NCBI RefSeq assembly: GCF_019186805.1 | Contig: NZ_CP066783.1 | Coordinates: 611,501-675,500, forward strand | Length of the DNA stretch: 64,000 nucleotides | Direction: 5' to 3' | Source of the DNA: Comamonas fluminis | GTDB lineage: Bacteria > Pseudomonadota > Gammaproteobacteria > Burkholderiales > Burkholderiaceae_C | Shown here: positions 36,091 to 44,609 of the stretch, piece after piece | How positions within the stretch are numbered: the stretch's first letter is position 1 | Layout of the letters: each line of letters starts with the position of its first letter | The notes under the pieces: model-generated | Seen by the model: the letters and a program-made list of their open reading frames with translations, nothing else | Database searches by the model: none | Told to the model about the DNA's origin: nothing | Program-made: the position numbers and the translations under genes

Positions 36091-38067
36091 ATGAGCGTTT
36101 TTTCCTCCATCGCCCAGTCGGGCAGCGCCGCCGCATCCCAGGGTGAAACTACCAATTCCGTAGCTGCTCCAGCGCCTGCAGCAAGCGCTACAGGCCAAAA
36201 CGATGTGAAATCGACAGCCGCGCACTACAGCATCGGTATCGACCTGGGCACCACGCACTGCGCGCTGTCCTTCGTCAACAAGACCGCCAGCGATGGCGAG
36301 AAGGTGGTGCAAGGCGTGCTGGACATTCCCCAGCTCACGGCGCCCGCCAGTGTGCAAGCCCTGCCGCTGCTGCCGTCCTTTTTGTACCTGCCGCATGAAA
36401 GCGAGCTGACCGAGGCCGAGCGCCGCTTGCCCGGCGCAGCGGCGCAAAACTTCATCACCGGCGAATTTGCCCGCAGCCGTGGCGCGGCCACGCCCATCCG
36501 CTTGGTGAGCAGCGCCAAGAGCTGGCTTTGCCACCCCGGCGTGGACCGCCGCGCAGGCATCTTGCCGGCCGATGCGCCCGAGGAAGTCAGCCGCATCTCG
36601 CCATTGACGGCCTCCATCCGCTATCTGGAGCACCTGCGCTGGGCCTGGGAGCAAGCCCACCCCGAGGCACCGTTTGCCCAGCAAGACATCACCGTCACCA
36701 TCCCCGCGTCCTTCGACCCCGCCGCGCGCGAGTTGACGGCCGAGGCCTGCAAGGCCGCAGGCTTTGCCAACCTCACGCTGCTGGAAGAGCCGCAGGCCGC
36801 GCTGTACAGCTGGATTCAGGCCAGCGGCGGCAACTGGCGCAAGCAGGTCAAGCATGGCGACATCATCCTGGTGGTGGACGTGGGCGGTGGCACCACCGAC
36901 CTCTCGCTGATCGCCGTGCTGGAGCGCGAAGGCAACCTGGAGCTGCAACGCATTGCCGTGGGCGAGCACATCTTGCTGGGTGGCGACAACATGGATTTGG
37001 CGCTGGCCTACGGCGTGGCGCGCAAGCTGGCCGCCGAGGGCAAGCAGCTGGACGCCTGGCAGACCCGTGCCTTGTCGCACGGCTGCCGCGCTGCGAAGGA
37101 GCAACTGTTGGCCGACGCCACGCTGCAATCCGTGCCCGTGGTCGTGCCCAGCCGGGGCAGCAAGCTCATCGGCGGCAGCATCCGCACCGAAGTCACGCGG
37201 GACGAAGTGCTGGCCATGCTGGTCGAAGGCTTCTTCCCGAAGGTGGCAGTCAGCGACAAGCCCAAAACCCGCGCCCGTGGCGCGCTCACGCAGCTGGGCC
37301 TGCCCTATGCGCAAGACGCCGCCGTCACGCGCCATCTGGCCGCCTTCCTGACCCGTCAGGTCAACGCTCTGGCCGAGATTGATGGGCTGAACGGCGACCA
37401 GGTGGAAGGCTCCACCTTTCTGCACCCCACGGCCATCCTGTTCAACGGCGGCGTGCTCAAGGCTCCGCAGATCGAGCAGCGCATTCTGCAAGTCATCAAC
37501 GGCTGGCTGGACGAAGAGGCCTGCGAGCCCGCCCGTCTGCTGGATGGTGCCAATCTGGATCTGGCCGTGGCACGCGGCGCGGCCTACTACGGCCACATTG
37601 CCACCAGCGGCCGCGGCGTGCGCATCCGCGGCGGCACAGCGCAAAGCTACTACGTGGGCGTGGAATCGAACATGCCCGCCATCCCCGGCATGGAGCCGCC
37701 CATTTCCGCCCTGTGCCTGGCTCCGTTCGGCATGGAAGAAGGCACCGAAGTGGCGCTGCCGGATGAGGAGTTTGGCCTGGTCGTGGGCGAGCCCGTGCGC
37801 CTGCGCTTCTTCGGCTCCAGCGTGCGCCGCGCCGACACCGTTGGCACCATGCTGGACTTCTGGGGCGCGGAAGAGCTGATCGAGCTGCAAGAAATTGAGC
37901 TGAATCTGCCCGCCGAAGGCCGCGCCGCTGGCGAGGTGGTGCCTGTGACATTGGCAGCGCGGGTGACCGATATCGGCACCTTGGAGCTGAACGCCGTGCC
38001 CGTGGGTGGCACGGAGCGCTGGAAGGTGGAGCTGGATGTGCGGGCGGAGACCGCTGCTGACGAGTAA
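36091..38067 (+). CDS. Hsp70-family protein (DnaK-like ATPase, non-canonical)
   Basis: 658 residues. Actin-like ATPase with phosphate loop IGIDLGTTHCALSF, VDVGGGTTDLSLIAV and the adenosine stretch LFNGGVLKAPQIEQ; the C-terminal region about 490-658 is shorter and different from DnaK's peptide-binding domain and lid. The first 45 residues are low-complexity and derive partly from an inserted palindromic element (36151-36202). Pairs with the DUF2760 gene upstream; no dnaJ or grpE homologue is nearby. Client proteins unknown. Confidence 0.92.
   Translation: MSVFSSIAQSGSAAASQGETTNSVAAPAPAASATGQNDVKSTAAHYSIGIDLGTTHCALSFVNKTASDGEKVVQGVLDIPQLTAPASVQALPLLPSFLYLPHESELTEAERRLPGAAAQNFITGEFARSRGAATPIRLVSSAKSWLCHPGVDRRAGILPADAPEEVSRISPLTASIRYLEHLRWAWEQAHPEAPFAQQDITVTIPASFDPAARELTAEACKAAGFANLTLLEEPQAALYSWIQASGGNWRKQVKHGDIILVVDVGGGTTDLSLIAVLEREGNLELQRIAVGEHILLGGDNMDLALAYGVARKLAAEGKQLDAWQTRALSHGCRAAKEQLLADATLQSVPVVVPSRGSKLIGGSIRTEVTRDEVLAMLVEGFFPKVAVSDKPKTRARGALTQLGLPYAQDAAVTRHLAAFLTRQVNALAEIDGLNGDQVEGSTFLHPTAILFNGGVLKAPQIEQRILQVINGWLDEEACEPARLLDGANLDLAVARGAAYYGHIATSGRGVRIRGGTAQSYYVGVESNMPAIPGMEPPISALCLAPFGMEEGTEVALPDEEFGLVVGEPVRLRFFGSSVRRADTVGTMLDFWGAEELIELQEIELNLPAEGRAAGEVVPVTLAARVTDIGTLELNAVPVGGTERWKVELDVRAETAADE
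36151..36202. repeat. Palindromic element inside the Hsp70 N-terminal tail
   Basis: TAGCTGCTCCAGCGCCTGCA then GCAAGCGCTACAGG: both AGC..GCGC and its inverted partner are visible. Encodes an alanine-rich tail between the start and the ATPase domain. Confidence 0.6.
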
Positions 38068-38092
38068 AACCTGCGCTGCCCTTTGGCCTATG

Positions 38093-38126
38093 AAGCCTGC
38101 TGACCGACTGGTTGGCAGGCTTTTTT
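38093..38126 (+). terminator. Rho-independent terminator after the first Hsp70 gene
   Basis: AAGCCTGC / GCAGGCTT stem with a 14-base loop and a six-T run, 25 bases past the stop codon. Confidence 0.88.
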
Positions 38127-38165
38127 GTTGGGATTGCTGCAGCTTCTGTGTTGCAGGGCTTGCAG

Positions 38166-38232
38166 TGAAGCTATCTGCTGGAATATGGCTCTGTCGCTTA
38201 TCTATCAAGCGCAAGCAGCTCATATTTTTGAT
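38166..38232. repeat. Intergenic palindromic element
   Basis: Contains TGTCGCTTATCTATCAAGCG and CAAGCAGCTCATA; the right arm reads TCAAGCGCAAGCAGCT, the inverse of the AGC..GCGCTTGA core. Lies between the first Hsp70 terminator and the second porin. Confidence 0.6.
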
Positions 38233-38301
38233 GTGAAAAAGGCGCGCACCACCCCACCAGAACATGGTGCGCGCCTATCACTGCAACTGGTTTGAAACAG
38301 C

Positions 38302-39333
38302 TTAAAACGCGTGGCGCAGGCCCACGCTGAAGCTGCTGGCATTTTGCCCGTAGCCCACGCCCCCCTTGAAGTTGTAGCCATAGGCTACGCCGCTTCCGTT
38401 GTCGATATGGGTGTAGGCCGCGTACAGCTTGGTGCGTTTGCTCAGGTGGTGGTTGTAGCCAAGAATCCACTGGCGGGCGCTGCTGCCGGGCACATGGCTC
38501 CAGCGGCTGGCCCAGCCATAGCCGAGCGCAACTTCTGAAGCGCCCACCCGGTATGCCGCCGTTACGCGGGCCGCATCGCGGGTGCCGCAGCCTGCCCCTG
38601 CATTGCTGCACATGGAGCCTGAGCCGTTGTCAGAGCGCTGATAGTAGGCACCGATTTGCAGCGCGCTCCAGCTGTAGTGGCCGCGCAGGCCGAACTGTTT
38701 ATCGTTACCCAGCTGGGTGTAACCCGCGCCCAGAGCCAGCGGGCCGCGCTCCCAGTTGGCATAAAGGTCGTAGCCATTTTTCTGCACCGCGCCAGCGGCT
38801 TTTTCGTGCAGCGAGGCCTGGGCCTCCACCGTCAGCCCGCCCATGACGGGGCTGCGGTAGCCAATCTTGTTGGTGTTGCGCATGACATAGTCGTACAGCG
38901 CATCGGCAATGGAGCCGGTGTCGTGATTGGGTTCGTCCAGCGCACCATAGTCGGCAATGCCGAAATAGGTGGCCGCACCAAAGCGGCCCACGCGCAGCTT
39001 GCCCCAGTTTCCGGAGAGATTCACTTCGCTCTGGCGCTGAAAGGCGAGTGCGCCGCTGCTGCCAGTGCCCGCGCCGGTGTCGGAGTCAAAGCCTGACTCC
39101 AGCTGAAAGCCCGCCTTGAGGCCGCCACCCAGATCTTCGCTGCCCACAAATCCAAAGCGTGAGTTGTTGTTGAACAGCCCGGTAAGACTGTTGCCGCCGA
39201 CTTTCTGGTGCTCGGCAGAGGTATTGATGCGGCCATAGATCTGGACGCTGCTTTGGGCCAGTGCGGCCGAGGATGCGGCGGTGGCCAGGGTCGCGATGAG
39301 GATGCGGGACAGAGTTGTTGTTCTTGCGTGCAT
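38302..39333 (-). CDS. Gram-negative porin (Porin_4 family)
   Basis: 343 residues. Signal peptide ending SSAALA before QSSVQIYGRINTSAEH; then SRFGFVGSEDLGGGLKAGF, GKLRVGRFGAATYFGIADYG and a C terminus VGLRHAF with the terminal phenylalanine. ATG 39333 gives a normal signal peptide. Two cysteines (CSNAGAGC) in an external-looking loop may form a disulfide. It is transcribed against, and sits between, the two Hsp70 genes, and reads away from neither porin partner; insertion into an older operon is likely. Confidence 0.92.
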   Translation of the reverse strand: MHARTTTLSRILIATLATAASSAALAQSSVQIYGRINTSAEHQKVGGNSLTGLFNNNSRFGFVGSEDLGGGLKAGFQLESGFDSDTGAGTGSSGALAFQRQSEVNLSGNWGKLRVGRFGAATYFGIADYGALDEPNHDTGSIADALYDYVMRNTNKIGYRSPVMGGLTVEAQASLHEKAAGAVQKNGYDLYANWERGPLALGAGYTQLGNDKQFGLRGHYSWSALQIGAYYQRSDNGSGSMCSNAGAGCGTRDAARVTAAYRVGASEVALGYGWASRWSHVPGSSARQWILGYNHHLSKRTKLYAAYTHIDNGSGVAYGYNFKGGVGYGQNASSFSVGLRHAF

Positions 39334-39528
39334 GGAGCAGATGGCCTTCGGTCGTTGCGATGAAACTTGCGCGGAACTGCGCATTTGTTACAAGGCAAAA
39401 CCCGTGCCAGCACCGATGCACTGATTTGGGGTGGCTTGGAGCCACGCGGTGGCCTGTCCTGTTGTGTGCTGCAGGCATCGGGTCTTGTTACGATCGGCGC
39501 ACCGTTTTCGAGTCCTTCCTGTCGTTCC

Positions 39529-42396
39529 ATGCACCCATCCCGCACTACTTACGCCGTCGGCATTGACCTGGGCACCAGCCATACGGTCGTGGCAAGCGTT
39601 CCACTGGCCGGGGCGGCTGCAGACATTGCGCTGCTGAACATTCCCCAGCGCAGCACGGCAGGCGAGGTGCTGGCTCAGCCCCTGCTGCCTTCGGTGCGCT
39701 ATCAGGCTGCAGCCGGGGAGCTGGGCGATAGCTGGCAGCAGCCCTGGCCACCGCAAGGTGCCGATGCACAAGCGCCCGCCGTCATTGGCCGCTGGGCGCG
39801 TGACCTGGGGGCCGCTGTGCCGGGGCGGCTGGTGGCCAGCGCCAAAAGCTGGCTCTCGCACCAGGGGGTGGACCGCACAGCGCCCATCCTGCCCTGGGGC
39901 GCGGGTGACGATGTGGCCAAGGTATCTCCGCTGGCGGCTTCAAGCTCGTATCTGGCCCATGTCAAAGCAGCGTGGGATCAGGCGCACCCCGCGGCCCTGT
40001 TGCACGATCAATCTGTGGTGCTGACGGTGCCTGCATCGTTTGACGAAGGCGCCCGGGCACTGACGCTGGAGGCCGCAAAACTGGCAGGCCTGCCCGATGT
40101 GCAATTGCTGGAAGAGCCCAAGGCCGCTTTTCACGACTGGCTGCTGCTGCAGGGCGACCAGTTGGCCCAGCAACTGGCCCACAGCCGCCTGGTGCTGGTG
40201 GTGGACGTGGGCGGCGGCACCACCGACCTGACGCTGATTCGCGTGCAGGCCTCGCAGAGCGACGAGCTGCCCACGCTGACCCGCATCGCCGTGGGCGAGC
40301 ACCTGATGCTGGGCGGAGACAACATGGACCTGGCGCTGGCCCATCAGCTTGAACCTGCTTTTGCAGGCGAAGGCCAGCGCCTGCCCGCGCAGCGTTTCGC
40401 GCAACTGGTGCAGCGCTGCCGCATGGCCAAGGAGCAATTGCTGGCGGCCGATGCACCAGAGCAAATCAGCATCACCCTGCTGGGCGCTGGCAGCCGTTTG
40501 CTGGCGCAAACACAGTCGGTTCAGCTCACACGCGCACAGGTGCAAAGCACGGTGGTGGAGGGCTTTTTGCCATCTGTGCCGATGGGGGACATGCCCGCCA
40601 AACGCCAGAGCGCTTTGCGTGGCTTTGGCCTGCCATACCCGGCAGATGCGGCCATCAGCCGCCATCTGGCGCAGTTTCTGAGCGTGCATGCAGATGGCGC
40701 GCTGCCAGACACGGTGCTGCTCAATGGCGGCGTGTTTCATGCCCATGCGCTGGTGCAGCGGCTGACGGATTTGCTCTGCACCTGGCGCGGCAGCCCGGTG
40801 CGCGTGCTGCACAACCCGCATCCCGACTGGGCGGTGGCACGCGGCGCGGCAGCGTATGGGCTGGCGCGTGCGCAGGATGAGCTGGCGGCTCAAACACCGT
40901 CAAATCAGGCTGTGGTCAAGGAAGTACAAGCGCCAGCAGCTATTAAAAAAATAGTACCCCGCATTGGCGGCGGCGCGGCGCGCAGCTACTGGCTGCTGCT
41001 GCCCGGCAAAAAAGGCGATGCCCCGCAAGGCATTTGCCTGCTGCCACGCGGCACGGAAGAGGGTGTGCGCATCGTGCTTTCGGGGCGGCGCTTTGCGCTC
41101 AAGCTCGGCCAGGCCGTGCGCTTTAATCTGCTGGCCAATAGCCAGAGCCATGCGCCCATGCAAGCCGGTCAGATCGCTGCGTTGACGGGTGATGGCTGGG
41201 TAGAGCTGCCGCCGCTATCCACCGTGCTGCCCGCGCCCGAAGGCAAGGCGCAGACCCAAGTTGAAGTGCAGCTGCAAGCCAGCATGACTGAAGTGGGCAC
41301 GCTGGAAGTGCGCTGCGTGGCGGTGCAGGATGCTGCCCAGTCCTGGTTGCTGCCTTTTGCGCTGCGTGGTGCAAGCGTGGCGGATGCTTCAGAAAGCATA
41401 GCTGATAGCGCAGATGCAGAAAGCGCTGAAGGGCAAAAGGGTTTGAAGTCTGGTGCCGCCAAACTGCCTGAAGCCGTGGCGTTGATAGACCGCATCTTTG
41501 GCACGCAAGGGCAGGACGTTGCAGCAAGGGAAGTGCGTCAGCTGCGGCAGTCGCTGGAAAAAATTCTGGGCCCCCGTGAAAGCTGGGACGTGGGCCTGCT
41601 GCGCGCCCTGTTTGATGCGCTGCTGGCCCGCGCCAAGCGCCGTCGCCGCACAGCAGATCACGAGCGGGTGTGGCTCAACCTCGCAGGCTGGTGCCTGCGC
41701 CCCGGCGTAGGGGCCGAGCTGGACGGCTGGCGCATCGCGCAGGTGTGGGCTTTGTACGCGCAAGGCCTGGGCCATGCCAAGGAAACCGCCAACTGGACGG
41801 AGTGGTGGGTCTTCTGGCGCCGCGTGGCAGCGGGCCTGAATGAGGCGCAGCAGATGGAGCTGCTGGAAGACGTGGCGGGCCACATGCAAAAAGCCGTGCA
41901 GCAGAACACGCGTGGCAAAAGCAGCCACGGTAGTTACGACGACATGCTGCGCCTGTTCGCCGCCATGGAAGCTGTGCCCTGGCAGTACCGCCAGGAAATG
42001 GGCCAGTGGATGCTGCAGCGCCTCAAGCGCGCTGATGAAACCGTGCAGACCTGGTGGGCCATTGGCCGCCTGGCCGCCCGCCAGTCGCTGGCCGCCAACG
42101 CCCATCTTGTCATGCCGCCCGATGCAGCGCAGGAATTTTTGAATGCCACCTTGGCCCAGGACTGGCGCAAGAACGAAACCGCCATGTTCGCCGCCGTGCA
42201 AATGGCACGTATGACGGGCGACCGCACGCGCGATCTGTCGGAAGATATGCGTGCCCAGGTGCTGGAAAAAATGCGCACCAGCGGCGCGCCAGAGCGCTGG
42301 CTGGCGATGGTGGAACAGGTGGTGCAGATGGAAGCTGAAGACCAGAAGCGCAGCCTGGGGGATAGTTTGCCGCCGGGCTTGGTGTTGTTGCACTAG
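39529..42396 (+). CDS. Large Hsp70-family protein with C-terminal extension (DUF3731-like)
   Basis: 955 residues. The N-terminal ATPase (VGIDLGTSHTVVASVPL, VDVGGGTTDLTLIRV, LLNGGVFHAHALVQRL) is followed by a shortened substrate region and about 330 extra residues (LPEAVALIDRIFGTQGQ to the end) rich in Trp and helices (WDVGLLRALFDALL, WTEWWVFWRRVAAGLNEAQQ), which fits the DUF3731 type. It contains two palindromic-element insertions (40908-40957, 41391-41448). ATG 39529 gives MHPSRTTYAVGIDLG; the longer upstream frame overlaps the divergent porin. The stop TAG lies inside the MITE-like element at 42393. Confidence 0.9.
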   Translation: MHPSRTTYAVGIDLGTSHTVVASVPLAGAAADIALLNIPQRSTAGEVLAQPLLPSVRYQAAAGELGDSWQQPWPPQGADAQAPAVIGRWARDLGAAVPGRLVASAKSWLSHQGVDRTAPILPWGAGDDVAKVSPLAASSSYLAHVKAAWDQAHPAALLHDQSVVLTVPASFDEGARALTLEAAKLAGLPDVQLLEEPKAAFHDWLLLQGDQLAQQLAHSRLVLVVDVGGGTTDLTLIRVQASQSDELPTLTRIAVGEHLMLGGDNMDLALAHQLEPAFAGEGQRLPAQRFAQLVQRCRMAKEQLLAADAPEQISITLLGAGSRLLAQTQSVQLTRAQVQSTVVEGFLPSVPMGDMPAKRQSALRGFGLPYPADAAISRHLAQFLSVHADGALPDTVLLNGGVFHAHALVQRLTDLLCTWRGSPVRVLHNPHPDWAVARGAAAYGLARAQDELAAQTPSNQAVVKEVQAPAAIKKIVPRIGGGAARSYWLLLPGKKGDAPQGICLLPRGTEEGVRIVLSGRRFALKLGQAVRFNLLANSQSHAPMQAGQIAALTGDGWVELPPLSTVLPAPEGKAQTQVEVQLQASMTEVGTLEVRCVAVQDAAQSWLLPFALRGASVADASESIADSADAESAEGQKGLKSGAAKLPEAVALIDRIFGTQGQDVAAREVRQLRQSLEKILGPRESWDVGLLRALFDALLARAKRRRRTADHERVWLNLAGWCLRPGVGAELDGWRIAQVWALYAQGLGHAKETANWTEWWVFWRRVAAGLNEAQQMELLEDVAGHMQKAVQQNTRGKSSHGSYDDMLRLFAAMEAVPWQYRQEMGQWMLQRLKRADETVQTWWAIGRLAARQSLAANAHLVMPPDAAQEFLNATLAQDWRKNETAMFAAVQMARMTGDRTRDLSEDMRAQVLEKMRTSGAPERWLAMVEQVVQMEAEDQKRSLGDSLPPGLVLLH
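40908..40957. repeat. Palindromic element inside the large Hsp70 (first)
   Basis: On the minus strand AATAGCTGCTGGCGCTTGTA, the AGC-N-GCGCTTG core, encoding an alanine/lysine-rich insertion between the ATPase and the following domain. Confidence 0.55.
41391..41448. repeat. Palindromic element inside the large Hsp70 (second)
   Basis: ATAGCTGATAGCGCAGATGC then AGAAAGCGCTGAAG: AGC..GCGC and inverse half. Encodes an acidic Ser/Ala-rich linker just before the C-terminal extension. Confidence 0.55.
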
Positions 42397-42662
42397 GGTC
42401 TGTTGAGATTTAGGCGGGGATCGCGTTGCAGCGACAGGAGGCTGGATGCTAGGCGCATGACAGAAGCAATGCTCATGCCTTGCGAGGGCATGCAACAACG
42501 CAGACGGCCTCCTGTCGCTGCAACCCGAAGGGAAGGAATCTGGCCGCCCGCCACTCGTTGTTGCGCTTCTTGTGCGGGTGGGCATCCGCACGGCGTCACG
42601 CGCCTGGATTGGCTAGCGGCCAGAATCCTTCGCGACCCCGCTCAATTCTCAACAGACCCTAG
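42393..42662. mobile_element. MITE-like element with terminal inverted repeats and CTAG ends
   Basis: 270 bases bounded by CTAG. Outer inverted repeats of about 30 bases: CTAGGGTCTGTTGAGA on the left and the complement TTCTCAACAGACCCTAG on the right, continuing imperfectly through GCGGGGATCGCG. A second, inner inverted repeat starts GTTGCAGCGACAGGAGG (42425) and returns as CCTCCTGTCGCTGCAAC. No transposase gene is inside. The CTAG ends could be a four-base target duplication as made by some IS5-family transposases. The left end supplies the TAG stop of the large Hsp70 gene. Confidence 0.75.
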
Positions 42663-42705
42663 CTATTTTGCAATGATAATAAAAATATAAAAACGGAAGG
42701 TAGAT

Positions 42706-43212
42706 ATGAAACTGAATCTAAAATCACTCATTACATTATTTGTTGTTTTGTGGGTTGTTTCCGCCATTATGGTTTTGTTTTTTGCCAAGGACTTGCAAGA
42801 GGCAAATAATTTTGGGGGAAGTTTTGGTGCGGTTTCTGCACTTTTTTCGGGACTGGCTCTGGCATTAGCAATATATTCAATGCTTCTTCAGCAGAAGCAG
42901 AGTATGGACTTTGAAAAGGCAACGCTGGCGGCTTTAGAACAGCAAAGCACTACAGCTGAAAATGTCAAAATCAGTTTGCTTCAACAAGCCAATGCGATTA
43001 AATTAATTGAGATGAGTTTGACGTCTCAAGCAGCTGCTGCAAAAGTGAATGCACTTTCAGTTGTTATTTCTCAAGAAGAGCAGAGAATCGAGACGCTCAA
43101 GCAATGGGGTGAAATGGCCGGAGATATGAATAAATATTCGAATGGAATTAAAGCATCACAAAAAAGGCTTGAAGATTATCAAAAGAAGCTTAGAGAATTT
43201 ATTTCTGATTAA
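42706..43212 (+). CDS. AT-rich hypothetical protein with two membrane helices and a coiled coil
   Basis: 168 residues. Two hydrophobic segments near the N terminus (SLITLFVVLWVVSAIMVLFF and GAVSALFSGLALALAIYSML), then LLQQKQS and a long helical, Gln/Glu/Lys-rich cytoplasmic stretch likely to form a coiled coil. Clear ribosome site GGAAGG before ATG 42706. The codons use A and T much more than all neighbours (AAT, AAA, TTT, ATA), a sign of recent transfer. It sits directly after the MITE-like element. Similar small two-helix proteins are often found in accessory and defence regions, but no function can be assigned. Confidence 0.8.
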   Translation: MKLNLKSLITLFVVLWVVSAIMVLFFAKDLQEANNFGGSFGAVSALFSGLALALAIYSMLLQQKQSMDFEKATLAALEQQSTTAENVKISLLQQANAIKLIEMSLTSQAAAAKVNALSVVISQEEQRIETLKQWGEMAGDMNKYSNGIKASQKRLEDYQKKLREFISD

Positions 43213-43235
43213 GGCGTGACGCACGTATATTTGCA

Positions 43236-43643
43236 GTGAAGTCTTGGATTATTTTCCGCTCCCGCCTCGGGCTTGCTCTCCTCTCTTTCGTCATCATCGC
43301 CCTCGGCCTTGCCTCCCGCCGAGGCTATTTCCCATTCCCTGAAGCGCTTGGCAACTACCCCGGTGATGCACTCTGGGCTTGGGTGGTGCTGCTGTGCGTG
43401 GCCTGGGTGCGGCCCGCCATCACGCGAACCAAGTTGATCGGGTGGTCGCTGCTGATCGCCTTTGCCATTGAGTTTCTGCAGCTCTACCAAGCCCCATGGA
43501 TGCAGGCGCTGCGCGCCAACAAGCTGGCGTATCTGGTGCTGGGTAATGGCTTTGATCCGCTGGATTTGCTGGCCTATGTGGTGGGCATTGCACTGGGTGC
43601 AGCAGTAGATTGGGCCTGGCAGCGCGGGCGACAGGGGCGCTGA
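43236..43643 (+). CDS. DUF2809 family small membrane protein
   Basis: 135 residues, four hydrophobic helices (GLALLSFVIIALGLASRRG, DALWAWVVLLCVAWVRP, LIGWSLLIAFAIEFLQLYQ, DLLAYVVGIALGAAVDWAW). The pattern FxIEFxQLY followed by LGNGFDPLDLLAYVVG is typical of DUF2809 (YjgA-type) proteins. GTG start at 43236 has no obvious ribosome site but matches the family N terminus. Normal base composition returns here, so the transferred segment ends before it. Confidence 0.82.
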   Translation: MKSWIIFRSRLGLALLSFVIIALGLASRRGYFPFPEALGNYPGDALWAWVVLLCVAWVRPAITRTKLIGWSLLIAFAIEFLQLYQAPWMQALRANKLAYLVLGNGFDPLDLLAYVVGIALGAAVDWAWQRGRQGR

Positions 43644-43683
43644 GTCGGCGGTTTACCATGCAGTTTTCATGGCGGAGCTTTGC

Positions 43684-44001
43684 ATGATGTTTGATGTCTC
43701 CAGCGTGCCCGCATTTGCCGCATGCCAGACGGGCGAGCCGCGCGATGATGGGCTGATGATCTATGCACCCGAGCAGATTGCCGAGCGCAGCCAGACCTAT
43801 GAGGTGGCGCAGTATCTGCCAGATCATTTGATGATTGGCGACGATAGCGGCGGCCAAGGCATTCTGGTGGACGGCCAGGGTGCCGTCTGGATCTGCGGCA
43901 TGGGCGCCTTCTTTGAAGACTGTCGTGAGCTGCTGTCACCGCATCTGGCGCAGTGGGTAGAGCAGGACTGCCCTTTGCCATCATGGGATGACGATGAATA
44001 G
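43684..44001 (+). CDS. SMI1/KNR4 (SUKH)-like protein
   Basis: 105 residues, soluble. EVAQYLPDHLMIGDDSGGQG followed by VWICGMGAF matches the SUKH fold signature (loading of a short glycine-rich loop). I start at ATG 43684 because GGAG lies five bases upstream; ATG 43669 would add five residues. SUKH proteins often act as immunity proteins to toxins, but no toxin gene is adjacent and many are stand-alone. Overlaps the next gene by 14 bases. Confidence 0.65.
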   Translation: MMFDVSSVPAFAACQTGEPRDDGLMIYAPEQIAERSQTYEVAQYLPDHLMIGDDSGGQGILVDGQGAVWICGMGAFFEDCRELLSPHLAQWVEQDCPLPSWDDDE

Positions 44002-44515
44002 CGGGCCGCACTTTGATTCGGAGTTTGTGCAGTCGTTGCATGCCATTGCCTGGTTCTCGCGCTGTGGACAGAGCTTGCCCGATGCACTGCTTTCAAGTCT
44101 GCCGTTTGAAGCCGTTCCGGTTGCCACTTTGAAGAAAGCCATGCGCCAATGGGGCTCCTCGCAATGGGAGGACGCGACGCTGGAGGCGCGCAATGAGTTG
44201 ACTGGCTTTCTGGCCGTGCAGGCACGCGATGCCTACCAGCAATGGAACATCATCACAAGGCAGGCCAAGGCAGAAGTGGCGCAGCCGCTGGCTGAAAAAT
44301 TCTGGCAACCCTATGCGCAGCAGCATGGGTTGGATGCCAACTTTCTGCACAGCGTGCAGTGGGATGTGCTGGCGCTGTGCATGGAGCATGCTTACCGCCA
44401 GCAGCGCGGCTTGCCGCAGTTTTTTCACGTGTTGCTCAAGGTCTATGCGGCAGGGCATATGCCTTGCGGCTGGGAAGGCGGCAAATACCCCAAAGGGCGG
44501 TTGCTGATCTGGTGA
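43988..44515 (+). CDS. Hypothetical cytoplasmic protein
   Basis: 175 residues, no signal or membrane segment. Helical N-terminal two thirds (AIAWFSRCGQSLPDALLSS, AVQARDAYQQWNIITRQAKA), ending in the conserved-looking tail AAGHMPCGWEGGKYPKGRLL. I have the impression of a small bacterial family with this tail but cannot name it. The ATG overlaps the SUKH-like gene, so the two are translated together and probably work in the same process. Confidence 0.7.
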   Translation: MTMNSGPHFDSEFVQSLHAIAWFSRCGQSLPDALLSSLPFEAVPVATLKKAMRQWGSSQWEDATLEARNELTGFLAVQARDAYQQWNIITRQAKAEVAQPLAEKFWQPYAQQHGLDANFLHSVQWDVLALCMEHAYRQQRGLPQFFHVLLKVYAAGHMPCGWEGGKYPKGRLLIW

Positions 44516-44609
44516 TGCCCGGTGGCTGGATATCTGCACATAGTGATACAGACAGTGAAAGACCTCTGCCGCTAAGCTGGCCCGCATCTCTTTACGGATG
44601 GAGTGATGC

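Noticed and set aside
35260..38265. 1001-codon open frame antisense to DUF2760 and Hsp70
   Set aside because: Composition-driven shadow; no motif, ribosome site or sensible start.
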